64,000 nucleotides of DNA from Phytoactinopolyspora alkaliphila (GTDB taxonomy: Bacteria > Actinomycetota > Actinomycetes > Jiangellales > Jiangellaceae): positions 552,200-616,199 of the forward strand of contig NZ_JAAGOB010000002.1 of NCBI RefSeq assembly GCF_010550695.1, in the 5' to 3' direction. The translations under genes and the position numbers were made by a program. Of the stretch, positions 17,663 to 25,403 are shown in pieces (positions within the stretch are counted from its first letter, which is position 1; each line of letters begins with the position of its first letter). The notes beneath the pieces were generated by a model. That model was not told where the DNA came from, did not search any database, and saw only the letters and a program-made list of their open reading frames with translations.

Positions 17663-18169
17663 CTACCGGCGTTCCTCGAAGATCATGTTGAGGCCGCTGT
17701 TGGGGTGGTACTTCCACGTCGCGTAGATCTCGCTCCAGCTGCCGTCTTGGGTGCCGTCCAGGTCGCGAGTGGAACTCATCCGGGAGATCACCGACTCCGG
17801 TGCCCCGAGCGACTCCAGGACGCAGTAGATCTCCGTGATGTCTGCGCCCAGGCTCTCCTCGCCTTCGCCTTTCACCTCGAGCGCCGCGCCGTCGTCGAGA
17901 ACGCGCACGTACAACGAGTCGGACGCGCACTCGTCCTTGGCCGCGTCGAACGCCGTCTCGTTGACCACGCCACCTACGGTCTCAGCGGAGCCGCGATCAT
18001 CGCTGCCGTTCGAGTCCGAGCCGAAGGCGCTCGCACCAATAGCTAGACCGAGCCCCACACCGACCACCATGGCGACGACGACGAATACCGCAGCCACCTC
18101 TGTCTTCACCGTGAGTTCGGCAGGTTCCTGCCTCGCCGTCGGCTCACTCTCTATCGTGTCCTCACCCAT
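17663..18169 (-). CDS. Membrane-anchored extracytoplasmic protein of unknown function
   Basis: A 168-residue protein. The ATG at 18169 follows AAGGGGG. After an acidic cytoplasmic head of about 25 residues there is one transmembrane helix (~27-50, VAAVFVVVAMVVGVGLGLAI). An extracytoplasmic domain follows with two cysteines (DECASDS and EIYCVLES) that could form a disulfide. It follows the next gene by 60 bases and shares its build, so the two probably form an operon and may work together at the cell surface. I do not recognise a family. Confidence 0.65.
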   Translation of the reverse strand: MGEDTIESEPTARQEPAELTVKTEVAAVFVVVAMVVGVGLGLAIGASAFGSDSNGSDDRGSAETVGGVVNETAFDAAKDECASDSLYVRVLDDGAALEVKGEGEESLGADITEIYCVLESLGAPESVISRMSSTRDLDGTQDGSWSEIYATWKYHPNSGLNMIFEERR

Positions 18170-18229
18170 CGTCCATCCCCCTTGCCGTTTCTCTTCGACG
18201 GCGCGTACCACCGCCGATGCAGCCGTCGT

Positions 18230-19018
18230 TCACTCCGCGACGAAGAACACCGGATCCGAGAAATCCACCGTCAGCGTCCAGAGCCCCTGTGCGCCCTCGG
18301 GAACCACGACGCAGACGTTCCCCTCAACGGTGCCGTCGGTGTACACGTCGTCGACGTCGTCCAATGCGTCTGGCAGCACACCGCACCAGTCCGAGTAGGT
18401 GCGGTTGTCATCGCCGACGAACTTGACCGTGAGGTCCCACCACGCGTTGCCGGACCCGTCGCCCACGTACGTCGCAGCCAGCGGCACGATGAAGAACTCC
18501 ATGCCGTCCTCAGGCGGATCGTTGAACTGGTTCTCCGCCAGGATCTCGTCCCACGCCTCCCGAGGCTTGCCCAACGTGACTTCCCACGCCTCGTTACCAA
18601 CCGGCGTCCCGGTCGTGAACGGGCTTTGTCGACTTCCGTCAGCGTCGCCGGCCACCGCCTCCTCCGTGTCCGCCGCTTCCGCAGCGTTGTCGGCATCGGC
18701 CTGCGAATCCTCGTCTTCCTGATGTGCGCCGCTCGCCAGCGCTTCATCAAGACGTGTCTGGAGGTCGTCGCGCTCGGACTGCAACTCGTCCCGTTCCGAC
18801 ACGAGCTCATCCCGCTCGGAAGACAACCGGTCGACGTCCCCGCTTACGGCAGCGTCGTCGTTCTCGTCCGACCCGCCCACGGCATAGCCAGCACTGAACA
18901 CCAGCACAACCGCGACGGTTATGCCGACGGGCCGGATCCGCCTCCGTCGCGTTCGCGGCGACGTCGGCTCCGGCGGAGGCGGCGGGGCCGGCACAGCTCC
19001 CGGCATGTCGTTTTTCAT
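18230..19018 (-). CDS. Membrane-anchored coiled-coil protein with DUF4352-like outer domain
   Basis: A 262-residue protein. The ATG at 19018 was chosen for its site GAGGGGGA. The order is: a proline/arginine-rich cytoplasmic head; a transmembrane helix at ~30-48 (VGITVAVVLVFSAGYAVGG); a short coiled coil (SSERDELVSERDELQSERDD) at ~63-90; an acidic linker; and a beta-rich C-terminal domain from ~140 with two cysteines (WCGVL and NVCVVV) whose pattern suits a DUF4352/telokin-like immunoglobulin fold. It is first in an apparent two-gene operon with the neighbour at 17663-18169. Function is unknown. Confidence 0.65.
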   Translation of the reverse strand: MKNDMPGAVPAPPPPPEPTSPRTRRRRIRPVGITVAVVLVFSAGYAVGGSDENDDAAVSGDVDRLSSERDELVSERDELQSERDDLQTRLDEALASGAHQEDEDSQADADNAAEAADTEEAVAGDADGSRQSPFTTGTPVGNEAWEVTLGKPREAWDEILAENQFNDPPEDGMEFFIVPLAATYVGDGSGNAWWDLTVKFVGDDNRTYSDWCGVLPDALDDVDDVYTDGTVEGNVCVVVPEGAQGLWTLTVDFSDPVFFVAE

Positions 19019-19177
19019 GGTTCCCCCTCGAATCGCAATCTGTGATGTCGGCGAAACCATACGAACAACCCCGGACACAACGTTCCCTTTGCCCTCATAG
19101 GTGTTCGCGGGGACCGCGAGAGGTGCACAGGTGGCCCGACCGCCAAGAGGCCACGGCAAGGCATCCGGCGAAGCTTG

Positions 19178-19224
19178 CTAACTAACATGTTCACCACAGC
19201 AATGAATGTGCTAGTTAACATGTT
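19178..19224. promoter_or_regulatory. Direct repeat CTAACTAACATGTT / CTAGTTAACATGTT
   Basis: Two 14-base copies differing at two positions begin 33 bases apart, so they lie on roughly the same face of the helix. They lie about 160 bases upstream of the membrane-protein operon start (19018). They look like paired regulator-binding sites. The regulator is unknown. Confidence 0.3.
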
Positions 19225-19393
19225 GCGAGGTCCCCGATGCTTGACCTTCGATGAAACACCAGACCATCCGCAAGACTGACTACGACCGCGCGCGTACTAG
19301 GTCGAGCTGGATCTCTACGCGGTGACAGATTCGGCAATGGTCGCTACGTCGGTCTTGACATCAATGCCGAGCCCACGCCGATCCACCAACAAT

Positions 19394-19447
19394 CTACCTA
19401 AACTAACTACCTAAACTACCTAATGCGCGAGCAGATTAGGTAGTTTG
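19394..19447. promoter_or_regulatory. Cluster of CTACCTAAACT repeats ending in a perfect hairpin
   Basis: CTACCTAAAC occurs at 19394 and 19408, and CTACCTAAT at 19419. The last copy is mirrored by ATTAGGTAGTTT at about 19435, forming a 12-bp stem around a 10-base GC-rich loop. The AT-rich block is striking in this GC-rich genome. It lies beyond the 3' end of fic and could be a regulator-binding array, an attachment site or a terminator. The rest of 19225-19683 holds nothing I can assign. Confidence 0.4.
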
Positions 19448-19683
19448 GAGCGCCGCGCCCAGCCGCGGTGTCCGCCGGAGTGCCAGCCGTCCCAAAGCAG
19501 GCTGGACTGTCCACGTCATACGTCCCTCATGTGAGGCGGATACGGCCACCGCGTCCCGCGCCGTGGTGAGTACCAGCGCCGGCTTCGCGAACTAATGAAA
19601 TCTCCGCAGCGAGTTTCAGACGACGCCGCCACGATCCGAGTACGCGCAGCCCAACGGCAACCAAGCCCAGAACAGGCACCCCG

Positions 19684-20736
19684 TCAGCGCCTTCTTGCTG
19701 TCCGGTATCTGGATTTTCGGTACGCTTCCACGAACCTCTGGGACGACCTCCATATTCCGTCTGGACCTTGCACTGCCTTCAGACGCCCGCGCTGAGCGGC
19801 CTGCCTCAAGGCGGCCATCGATAGGTCGCCGTTTGCAAGAGCTTGCAGTGGCACCAGGCGCGCAGGACCTGCCAAATTCGGAACGATGAAGCGATTGAGG
19901 TTGTCTTCCATGGCGCGCGCGATTAGCTCGCCCAGCGCGCCGTAGTCGCCAGCATCAGCTCTGCGCATTGCTTTGAGATAGGCCGATCTTTGTCGTTTGA
20001 AGATGATGATGGGCGGATATCCAAGCCTCACCAAGACGAGATTCAAGACCAGCCGTCCTGCTCGCCCATTGCCGTCAATGAAAGGGTGGACGCGTTCGAA
20101 CGCATTATGGATCTTTGCGAGTTCCTCCGCAATCGGCACGCCAAGATTCTCACCATGCTCGACCCGCTCACCCATCACGCAGACGGCGTCGACCCACTCC
20201 TGGATCTGGGCGGGTACTAATGGCCACGTGGGCGGTTTCATACCTTCAGCGAACGGCTCGATGTCATGCCGTCGGAAGCTCCCGGGACCCTCATCCTGTG
20301 TGGCATCAGGATGTGGCGCCACATCCCAGACAGGAGTCATTGCCATGTGATGGACACGACGGAGTTCGTTGATCGTTAGGAGGTTCCCGTCATGCCATGA
20401 GTCGGGCTCCAGGGCTTGTCCGTAGACCCACTTAGCAGCGTCTGCATAGCCTTGGACCTCGTTGTACTCACGCAACGATTTCGCTCCAACCGCTCGCCCC
20501 TGCTCGAGCAAGGTTCGCACTTCCCGAAGAACAAGCGTGTTGCCTTCCAGAGCCGTAGAGTGATGTGCCTCTTGGTGCCAGATGTCCGACCAGATCTCTT
20601 GCGCCTCAGTGGGGCTCGGCAGGCCGCCGTAGCGCTCGTTCAGCTCCGTCAGGGCCCGGCTCAAGCGCGTGTACAACGTTGCCCGGCTAGGACGTCCACG
20701 ACCGGCCACAGCACATACCTCCACCTGCAAATTCAT
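19684..20736 (-). CDS. Fic-family AMPylase-type protein with C-terminal DNA-binding tail
   Basis: A 350-residue Fic protein, a family that modifies target proteins, usually by adenylylation. The catalytic loop HPFIDGNGRAGR (~217-228) is intact. The inhibitory motif (S/T)xxxE(G/N) is present N-terminally as STALEGN (~60), placing it in the self-inhibited class II architecture. The last ~55 residues (LSMAALRQAAQRGRLKAV, then WRSSQRFVEAYR) look like an excisionase/MerR-type DNA-binding domain. A perfect 12-bp inverted repeat abuts the start codon, so autoregulation is plausible. It lies among defence genes, and a stress or phage-response role is inferred. Confidence 0.9.
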   Translation of the reverse strand: MNLQVEVCAVAGRGRPSRATLYTRLSRALTELNERYGGLPSPTEAQEIWSDIWHQEAHHSTALEGNTLVLREVRTLLEQGRAVGAKSLREYNEVQGYADAAKWVYGQALEPDSWHDGNLLTINELRRVHHMAMTPVWDVAPHPDATQDEGPGSFRRHDIEPFAEGMKPPTWPLVPAQIQEWVDAVCVMGERVEHGENLGVPIAEELAKIHNAFERVHPFIDGNGRAGRLVLNLVLVRLGYPPIIIFKRQRSAYLKAMRRADAGDYGALGELIARAMEDNLNRFIVPNLAGPARLVPLQALANGDLSMAALRQAAQRGRLKAVQGPDGIWRSSQRFVEAYRKSRYRTARRR

Positions 20737-20781
20737 GAGTTTGATAAGGCATGCTAGTACCTAATTGAACTTATCAAACTC
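20737..20781. promoter_or_regulatory. 12-bp perfect inverted repeat at the fic start
   Basis: GAGTTTGATAAG (20737-20748) is mirrored by CTTATCAAACTC (20770-20781) across 21 bases. The proximal arm touches the fic ATG (20736), so a bound protein would block initiation. It is the likely operator for fic, perhaps bound by the Fic protein's own C-terminal domain. Confidence 0.5.
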
Positions 20782-20891
20782 GATCTGGCAGGCAAGGCGA
20801 CGCGCCACAACTCACCGGGACCGCCACACAGAGTGTGAACCTACGCAGCGCAGCGTAGATTCCGTTCGGCAACGGGCCCCCGGACAACACC

Positions 20892-21026
20892 TCAAACGAA
20901 GCGTGCGGGCGGCGCGGCAGCGTGCAGATGAATCGCCTGCCCGCCGATCACCACAATCGCATCGCGGTGGACAACGAGCGCCTCCAACGCATCTCGGAGC
21001 GCAGTCCCCGCTCTGACCGTCGCCAT
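20892..21026 (-). pseudogene. Truncated AbiEii-like nucleotidyltransferase start
   Basis: A 44-codon frame begins ALRDALEALVVHRDAIVVIG then GQAIHLHAA and stops soon after. This resembles the opening helix and the first strand of the nucleotidyltransferase fold of AbiEii-type toxins, whose GG/GS motif comes there. It starts inside the 3' end of the AbiEi-like pseudogene, as real abiEi/abiEii pairs do. The remainder of the ~250-residue protein is gone. Confidence 0.45.
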
Positions 21027-21775
21027 TGCTGCTCATTGGCCTCCATCCAATCGAGTAATGCCTCACCTTCGCTTGGAGCCCGGCCTGGGCCAGCGACAAG
21101 GTCCACGGCGATCTGACTCGGCGCAGCGGTGATCAGACCATCGACATTCTTAGGTCGCACGAACTCACATCGTCTCGGTTCGCGGCAAGAATCACGCTCG
21201 CGCCCCGTTCCACGGCACGAAGGCTGAGCCGATCAGCAATACTGCCCACGTCGGCAACATAGATCATTGCCAGGCGAGGTGGCGCGTGGGCCGCGTACCG
21301 CCGCGCTGCAATCCACCAACGCGCGGACCACCCGCGCAGTCGGTGCCCCTTTTAGGCTGCCGCGGGGCCTACCGCGTCCCCGCCAGAGGTCATGATCAGC
21401 GCCGACATTCCGGATGAACAACGCGAGCCGCTCACTCGCGACGCGAACGTTGCCCGTCGCATCAGCGTAAGCGGCGTCGTGATCAGCCACTCGTTCCTGC
21501 ACGGAGGCAGGGAGATAGCGCGCCACCAACATCGGAACAGCGGAGGGTACAGCGGCACGAGCGATTCTGACTCGCAATTGTTCCAGTAGGTAGGGCACGT
21601 CACGGGCCACGAGGGACCGCTCGGCTTCAATCGCCAGGACCACGTGCGAGCCGTCTGGAGCCGACAGCGTCGCTAGCTCATCGAACTCGACGCCACGTCG
21701 CTCGACGTTCAGCTCGGCCTGCAACGTCCAGCTCCTTGGCGGGCTTGAGCCGAGCACGTTTGTCGCGCTGCGCAC
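20948..21775 (-). pseudogene. Degenerate AbiEi-like transcriptional regulator/antitoxin
   Basis: Three frames carry pieces of one protein. Residues from 21775 read through YADATGNVRVASERLALFIR then GRGRPRGSLKGAPTARVVRA, a pattern I associate with actinobacterial AbiEi-like helix-turn-helix regulators. The frame then becomes nonsense near 21310. A second frame gives RLAMIYVADVGSIADRLSLR to about 21180, and a third gives VDGLITAAPSQIAVDLVAGP then GRAPSEGEALLDWMEANEQQ. The missing middle (wing-helix and linker) plus two frame changes mark it as a pseudogene. Its partner fragment follows directly. Confidence 0.55.
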
Positions 21776-21984
21776 GATGTCGACGTCGCGTACGAGTGAC
21801 GTTTGTTCGCGTAATTCAGTACTTCCGCTGCGAACGGAACTAGGTATTTTCCTAGAAACTCGCCTGCCAGGGCCGCCGTCATCAGGCTCCCAGCAGGTCC
21901 GACCGGGGGACCGATGAGAAATGGCAGCGGCGCCGGTCTACTTGGAGTCCGACACGTGCCTGGGACCGCTGCAAGGGAGAACCG

Positions 21985-22551
21985 ATGAGACCGCTGCGAT
22001 ACTCGATCAACGTCACCCTCGACGGCTGCTGCGATCACCGAGGGATCGCCCCGGACGAGAACTTACATCGCCATTTCGCCGAACAGCTGGGACGAGCCGA
22101 CGCCCTGCTCTTTGGCCGGGTGACCTACGAAATGATGGAGACAGCGTGGCGGCGGCCGGCCACAGGAACGTGGCCTGACTGGATGGCTGATTGGATGATC
22201 CCCTTTGCCCAGACGATCGACGAGGCCAAGAAGTACGTCGTCTCGCGCACCCTGAACCAGGTCGATTGGAACGCGGAGCTCATCAAGGGTGATCTGAAGG
22301 AAGCTGTTCAGCAGCTCAAGCGGGAGCCCGGCCGAGGCCTGAACGTGGGAGGCGTGACCCTACCGCTGGCCTTGGCGGATCTGGGATTGATCGATGAGTA
22401 CGAGTTCGTCGTGCATCCCGTCCTGGCGGGCCATGGTCCGACGTTGTTCGCCGGCCTGAGCGAGCGGGTGGAGCTGGAGCTCGTGGGCCGCCAGGAGTTC
22501 AGGTCGGGGGCGGTCGCGCTGCGCTACCAGCCCAGCCGAGTCACGGCTTGA
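21985..22551 (+). CDS. Dihydrofolate reductase-family protein (RibD C-terminal fold)
   Basis: A 188-residue protein of the DHFR-like/RibD_C family, which bind NADPH. The N-terminus YSINVTLDGCCDHRG corresponds to the first strand and substrate loop. LLFGRVTYEMMETAW (~42-56) is the conserved helix, and LNVGGVTLPLALADLGLIDE (~115-134) holds the dinucleotide-binding GG. Members such as YyaP/YwjB have unknown substrates. The gene stands alone after the eroded AbiE remnant, and its start follows GGGAGAACCG. A weak hairpin follows its stop. Confidence 0.9.
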   Translation: MRPLRYSINVTLDGCCDHRGIAPDENLHRHFAEQLGRADALLFGRVTYEMMETAWRRPATGTWPDWMADWMIPFAQTIDEAKKYVVSRTLNQVDWNAELIKGDLKEAVQQLKREPGRGLNVGGVTLPLALADLGLIDEYEFVVHPVLAGHGPTLFAGLSERVELELVGRQEFRSGAVALRYQPSRVTA

Positions 22552-22584
22552 AGCGTGGCCGGCGCACGGTGGCCGGTGCGTCCA

Positions 22585-22602
22585 GCCCGTTAAGGCACGG
22601 GC
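22585..22602 (+). terminator. Possible terminator after the DHFR-family gene
   Basis: GCCCGT-TAAGGC-ACGGGC forms a 6-bp stem 34 bases after the stop and is followed by a second small palindrome with an A5 loop. The stem is short and lacks a T-tract on the plus strand, so confidence is modest. Confidence 0.3.
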
Positions 22603-22650
22603 CGGAAAAATCCGGTGAACTGGGTGCACGACGGCTGACACACTGACCAG

Positions 22651-23076
22651 ATGCGGATCAGGGTGTGGGTCGACTCGTGGCAGATGCAGTGCTGCGGCGA
22701 CCCGTTCAAAGACGGCGGAACGGTCGAGTGGACCCTCGATGCCGAACCCGACGTCGATTGGTTCGACACCATCGCCGGTGCGAAGCTGGCGACGTCGATC
22801 GAGTACCAGGAAGAACACCACGGCGGTCTGCCTGACGATGCTCCCGCGACGCGCGGCGTCGTGCAGGCGATCTACAAGCTCCGCTGCCGGTACACACCTC
22901 ACCCAGATCGGAACGGGACCTTGCTCGTCCCCGTGCCTGGCTCAGCCACGATGACCCAGATTCACCACGCCACTGGCTGGGAGGACCACTCTTCCGAAAG
23001 CAGGTTCGTCGGGTATGTGGTGGACCTCGACGTCGCCGAGCGTCCGCCCCACACCGTGCGTGATCCCCGGCACTGA
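22651..23076 (+). CDS. DUF6578-like hypothetical protein
   Basis: A 141-residue soluble protein. The start RIRVWVDSWQMQCCGDPF followed by GGTVEWTL resembles a small actinobacterial family (DUF6578, by recall), in which a WQxQCCG motif and a V.W strand recur. The paired cysteines at ~14-15 could bind metal or form a disulfide. It stands alone with no obvious operon partner. Function is unknown. Confidence 0.65.
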   Translation: MRIRVWVDSWQMQCCGDPFKDGGTVEWTLDAEPDVDWFDTIAGAKLATSIEYQEEHHGGLPDDAPATRGVVQAIYKLRCRYTPHPDRNGTLLVPVPGSATMTQIHHATGWEDHSSESRFVGYVVDLDVAERPPHTVRDPRH

Positions 23077-23424
23077 CGGTCTCCGGCTCATGCGCCCGGC
23101 AACTTAATCGAGGGACCCGAGGACGTTCGAGATTCGCCCGTCGCGACGCCGCCGTCGTTCACTGAATGCTCGGCCGGCGGCTTGGCGGAGTGCCACTGCA
23201 TATGACGACGCCCGCATCAAGGATGTGTTCGTCCACCTGTACCCGAATGTCGTCCGGCTCGCCACATCTGCACTGTCGCCAACCTGACCGACGCGGTTCC
23301 TGGCCTCGTGTAACGCTTGAGGTGCCCTGGACCTCCGCACGCATTACCTGAGACCAGGAACCCCGCACCAGGCGCCGACCACGGCTCGTGCCAGGCTAGC
23401 TCCCGCCCAAGGTGTGTCAGCGGC
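23077..23424. other. Non-coding stretch, possible gene debris
   Basis: No intact gene is visible. A plus-strand reading around 23195-23285 (YDDARIKDVFVHLYPNVVRL) recalls a short three-helix dimerisation segment found at the start of some actinobacterial proteins. It has no start and is interrupted soon after, so I treat it as debris at most. Confidence 0.25.
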
Positions 23425-23507
23425 CCTTTGCAATGCACACCTATACGCAACATCGGCCATGCTGACCGCACGCCAGAGGTGTTGCGTATATGTGTGCATT
23501 GCAAAGG
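23425..23507. repeat. Intergenic inverted-repeat element, family 1, copy 1
   Basis: Two 27-base arms (23425-23451 and 23481-23507) pair with one mismatch around a 29-base loop. The left arm begins CCTTTGCAATGCACAC and the right arm ends GTGTGCATTGCAAAGG. The right arm and its flank (GTTGCGTATATGTG...GCATTGCAAAGG...CGCGCAG) recur almost unchanged at 38161-38196. A second copy elsewhere argues for a dispersed palindromic element rather than a simple terminator. Confidence 0.75.
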
Positions 23508-23790
23508 CGCGCGCAGAGGTATCCGGCGCAGGCGAGTATCAGTTGGCGGAGCCGAGCCGCGTTCAGCCCGCGAGGACTTATCCGCGCCGGTCCACGCCGT
23601 CGAGGAGACGTCCGAGGGGGCCTACGTCTGGCTCGAGTTCGTCAGTCTGCAGGCACCCGGCTATGGGCCGGACGGAGAGACCTGCACCTACTGGTCCCTG
23701 GACTATGAACTCGTCTGGTACGGCGGCTGGCTGCTCATCGACCGCGTGACCGGGCACGGCGACTCGTCGGGACACACATCGTGTGAGTGA
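23508..23790 (+). pseudogene. C-terminal fragment of an unidentified (probably secreted) protein
   Basis: This frame lacks a start but ends with a coherent beta-rich stretch, GAYVWLEFVSLQAPGYGPDG then TCTYWSLDYELVWYGGWLLI then DRVTGHGD, and a stop. The tryptophan/tyrosine-rich strands look like the end of an extracytoplasmic domain. It begins directly after the right arm of the inverted-repeat element, so the 5' part may have been lost when that element arrived. I cannot name the family. Confidence 0.4.
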
Positions 23791-23829
23791 CCGGCCCCAT
23801 GCCGCCTGTGCGCCGCAGCCCGCCGGCCG

Positions 23830-24462
23830 TCAGCCCGAAGCAGCAGAAGAAGCGCGGTACAGATCCCGCAGCAGGGCGATCTCCGCGCCATGGTGGAGGA
23901 CCTCCTGGTTGACCCACCACACGATCTCGAGGAAGGGCTCCTCGGGGTCGCCTCCATCCGGATAGGTACTGTGCCCGATCGCATCCAGTGCGTCGTCGTC
24001 CGCGGCTTCCAGGGCGGCCCGCCAGGAACCGATCGCCTCCTCCAAGGACGTGATCGCGGAGACAGCGTCCCCGCGCACGATCATCTCCGACTCGGTGAAC
24101 GAGTGGTCTCCGATCGTCCAGTCGGCGCGTCCGAGCAGCATCTCGGTCAGGTGGTGCATCCGCCAGGCGATCGTCGTGATGGGAGGCGGATAGGGGTGCG
24201 GGCGGCCTCCGTCGCGTCCCCACGCACCGGCTCCGACAAGCACCGTTGCGCCCGGCCCCGGCCCGTCTTCCTTCGGACGCACCGACCAGCTACCGGGAAC
24301 CGGCTCCCAGAGGTACTCCCCGTCCGTCAACGGAGGCACCGGGACATCGACCTCATCGCCGCTGTTCACCGTGGGTCCTCGTAGCCGGTCGAGGAGGCGC
24401 CGCGAGGCGTGATCGTACTGCGCGAGCAGCGGAACGAGGCGCGGCGGTGTCATCATGGCCAT
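23830..24462 (-). CDS. DinB/DUF664-type four-helix protein
   Basis: A 210-residue DinB-superfamily protein, a metal-binding four-helix fold that includes thiol transferases such as mycothiol-dependent enzymes. Histidines in the expected places are YDHASRRLLDRL (~15), IAWRMHHLTEMLLGR (~100) and WWVNQEVLHHGAEIALLRDL (~185). An insert of ~40 residues rich in Pro/Gly lies between the first two helices. The start at 24462 (MAMM) is preferred over the arginine-rich upstream extension. It diverges from the membrane-protein gene at 24535. Confidence 0.82.
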   Translation of the reverse strand: MAMMTPPRLVPLLAQYDHASRRLLDRLRGPTVNSGDEVDVPVPPLTDGEYLWEPVPGSWSVRPKEDGPGPGATVLVGAGAWGRDGGRPHPYPPPITTIAWRMHHLTEMLLGRADWTIGDHSFTESEMIVRGDAVSAITSLEEAIGSWRAALEAADDDALDAIGHSTYPDGGDPEEPFLEIVWWVNQEVLHHGAEIALLRDLYRASSAASG

Positions 24463-24534
24463 AGCGTGCTCGGTGCCGCAGTTGAGGTCAACCGTGATTC
24501 TGCCGGGATCAGGTAGAGAACGCAGCGCGAGACG

Positions 24535-25164
24535 ATGACAGAGATCCTTCTGGGCCTGCTGGCCGTCGCGGTCGGCGCGTTCCTGTGCCTGCGTGGGCAA
24601 TGGGCGATGCGCCTCCTGCTAGCGATCTGGGGAGCGTTCGTCGGCTTCGCCGTCGGGGCGGGACTCGTCGACAGGCTCACCGATCAGGGATATCTCTCCA
24701 CAGCACTCGGCTGGATCGTCGCCATCGTCTCCGCACTGCTGTTCGCCGCTCTCGCCTACCTGTTCTTCGCCGTCAGCATCATCTTGGGCATGGCCTCGAT
24801 GGGATTTGTGCTCGGTGGCACTCTCGCCTCGGCTATGGGCATCACGGAAGCGTGGGGGCCACTGCTGATCGGGGCGCTGTGCGGCGCCGCACTCGCAATT
24901 CTCGCCATCGTCGCGAATCTGCCCCAACTGCTGTTGATCGTCGTCAGTTCATTCGCAGGCGCCAGTGTCATGATCGCCGGACTGATGTTGATATTCGACG
25001 TCATCGACACCGAGGCCATGTTCGACGCCGACGCGACCGCCCGCGACCAACCACTGTGGTACGTGGGCGGCCTCGTCCTCGCGGTCATCGGCATCGTCGT
25101 ACAGCTCCGGCAGGCCGGTGCAATCAGGCGTTCGGTACGGGAGACCTGGAGCCAGCCGGCGTAA
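24535..25164 (+). CDS. DUF4203/TM7S3-like integral membrane protein
   Basis: A 209-residue protein made almost wholly of membrane helices. About seven are visible: ~3-18, 26-47, 55-75, 77-97, 104-124, 130-155 and 176-195. Several short glycine-rich turns are present (GAFVGFAVGAGLVDRL, GMASMGFVLGGTLASAMG). This layout fits the DUF4203 family, whose function is unknown. The C-terminus is basic and cytoplasmic. The gene ends at a strong bidirectional hairpin (25255-25284). Confidence 0.72.
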   Translation: MTEILLGLLAVAVGAFLCLRGQWAMRLLLAIWGAFVGFAVGAGLVDRLTDQGYLSTALGWIVAIVSALLFAALAYLFFAVSIILGMASMGFVLGGTLASAMGITEAWGPLLIGALCGAALAILAIVANLPQLLLIVVSSFAGASVMIAGLMLIFDVIDTEAMFDADATARDQPLWYVGGLVLAVIGIVVQLRQAGAIRRSVRETWSQPA

Positions 25165-25254
25165 TACCCCGCGACTGCTAACCAGCGGAGAGCCTGCGAA
25201 CAGAACCGAACGCTTCCGCGCAGCACATGAGCCCACATCATGAGCCCCACATGA

Positions 25255-25284
25255 GGATGGGTGGCGCCGTAGCACCACCCATCC
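25255..25284. terminator. Bidirectional terminator hairpin
   Basis: GGATGGGTGG and CCACCCATCC form a perfect 10-bp stem around a 10-base loop. It lies between the convergent ends of the DUF4203-like gene (25164) and the cysteine-rich peptide ORF (25297), and can serve both. Confidence 0.65.
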
Positions 25285-25296
25285 CGCGTGCGACCC

Positions 25297-25350
25297 TCAG
25301 CAGCAGCTGATATCACCGCAATCCGCGGTCAGCTCGTCACAGCAGTCCAT
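25297..25350 (-). CDS. 17-residue cysteine-rich peptide
   Basis: This short ORF encodes MDCCDELTADCGDISCC: five cysteines in 17 residues, in CC...C...CC order, plus four aspartates. An excellent ribosome-binding site (GGGAGGAGG, ~9 bases before the ATG) argues that it is translated. It lies 54 bases after the 64-residue ORF on the same strand, and both are divergent from an ArsR regulator. The composition suggests binding of a soft metal or metalloid. It could instead be a leader peptide sensing cysteine. Confidence 0.5.
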   Translation of the reverse strand: MDCCDELTADCGDISCC

Positions 25351-25403
25351 CGTCGCCACCTCCTCCCTCTCCCGTGATCGACCAGGTCCGGATTCGGGAC
25401 GGC

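Noticed and set aside
21780..21984. Minus-strand segment reading AGEFLGKYLVPFAAEVLNYA
   Set aside because: Suggestive of a protein start but followed by nonsense and a stop. It is too short and unanchored to annotate.
1..22000. Complete prophage or integrative element
   Set aside because: No integrase, transposase, capsid or terminase gene was found. The island looks assembled from defence genes, and its border is not marked by a clear att repeat in this window.
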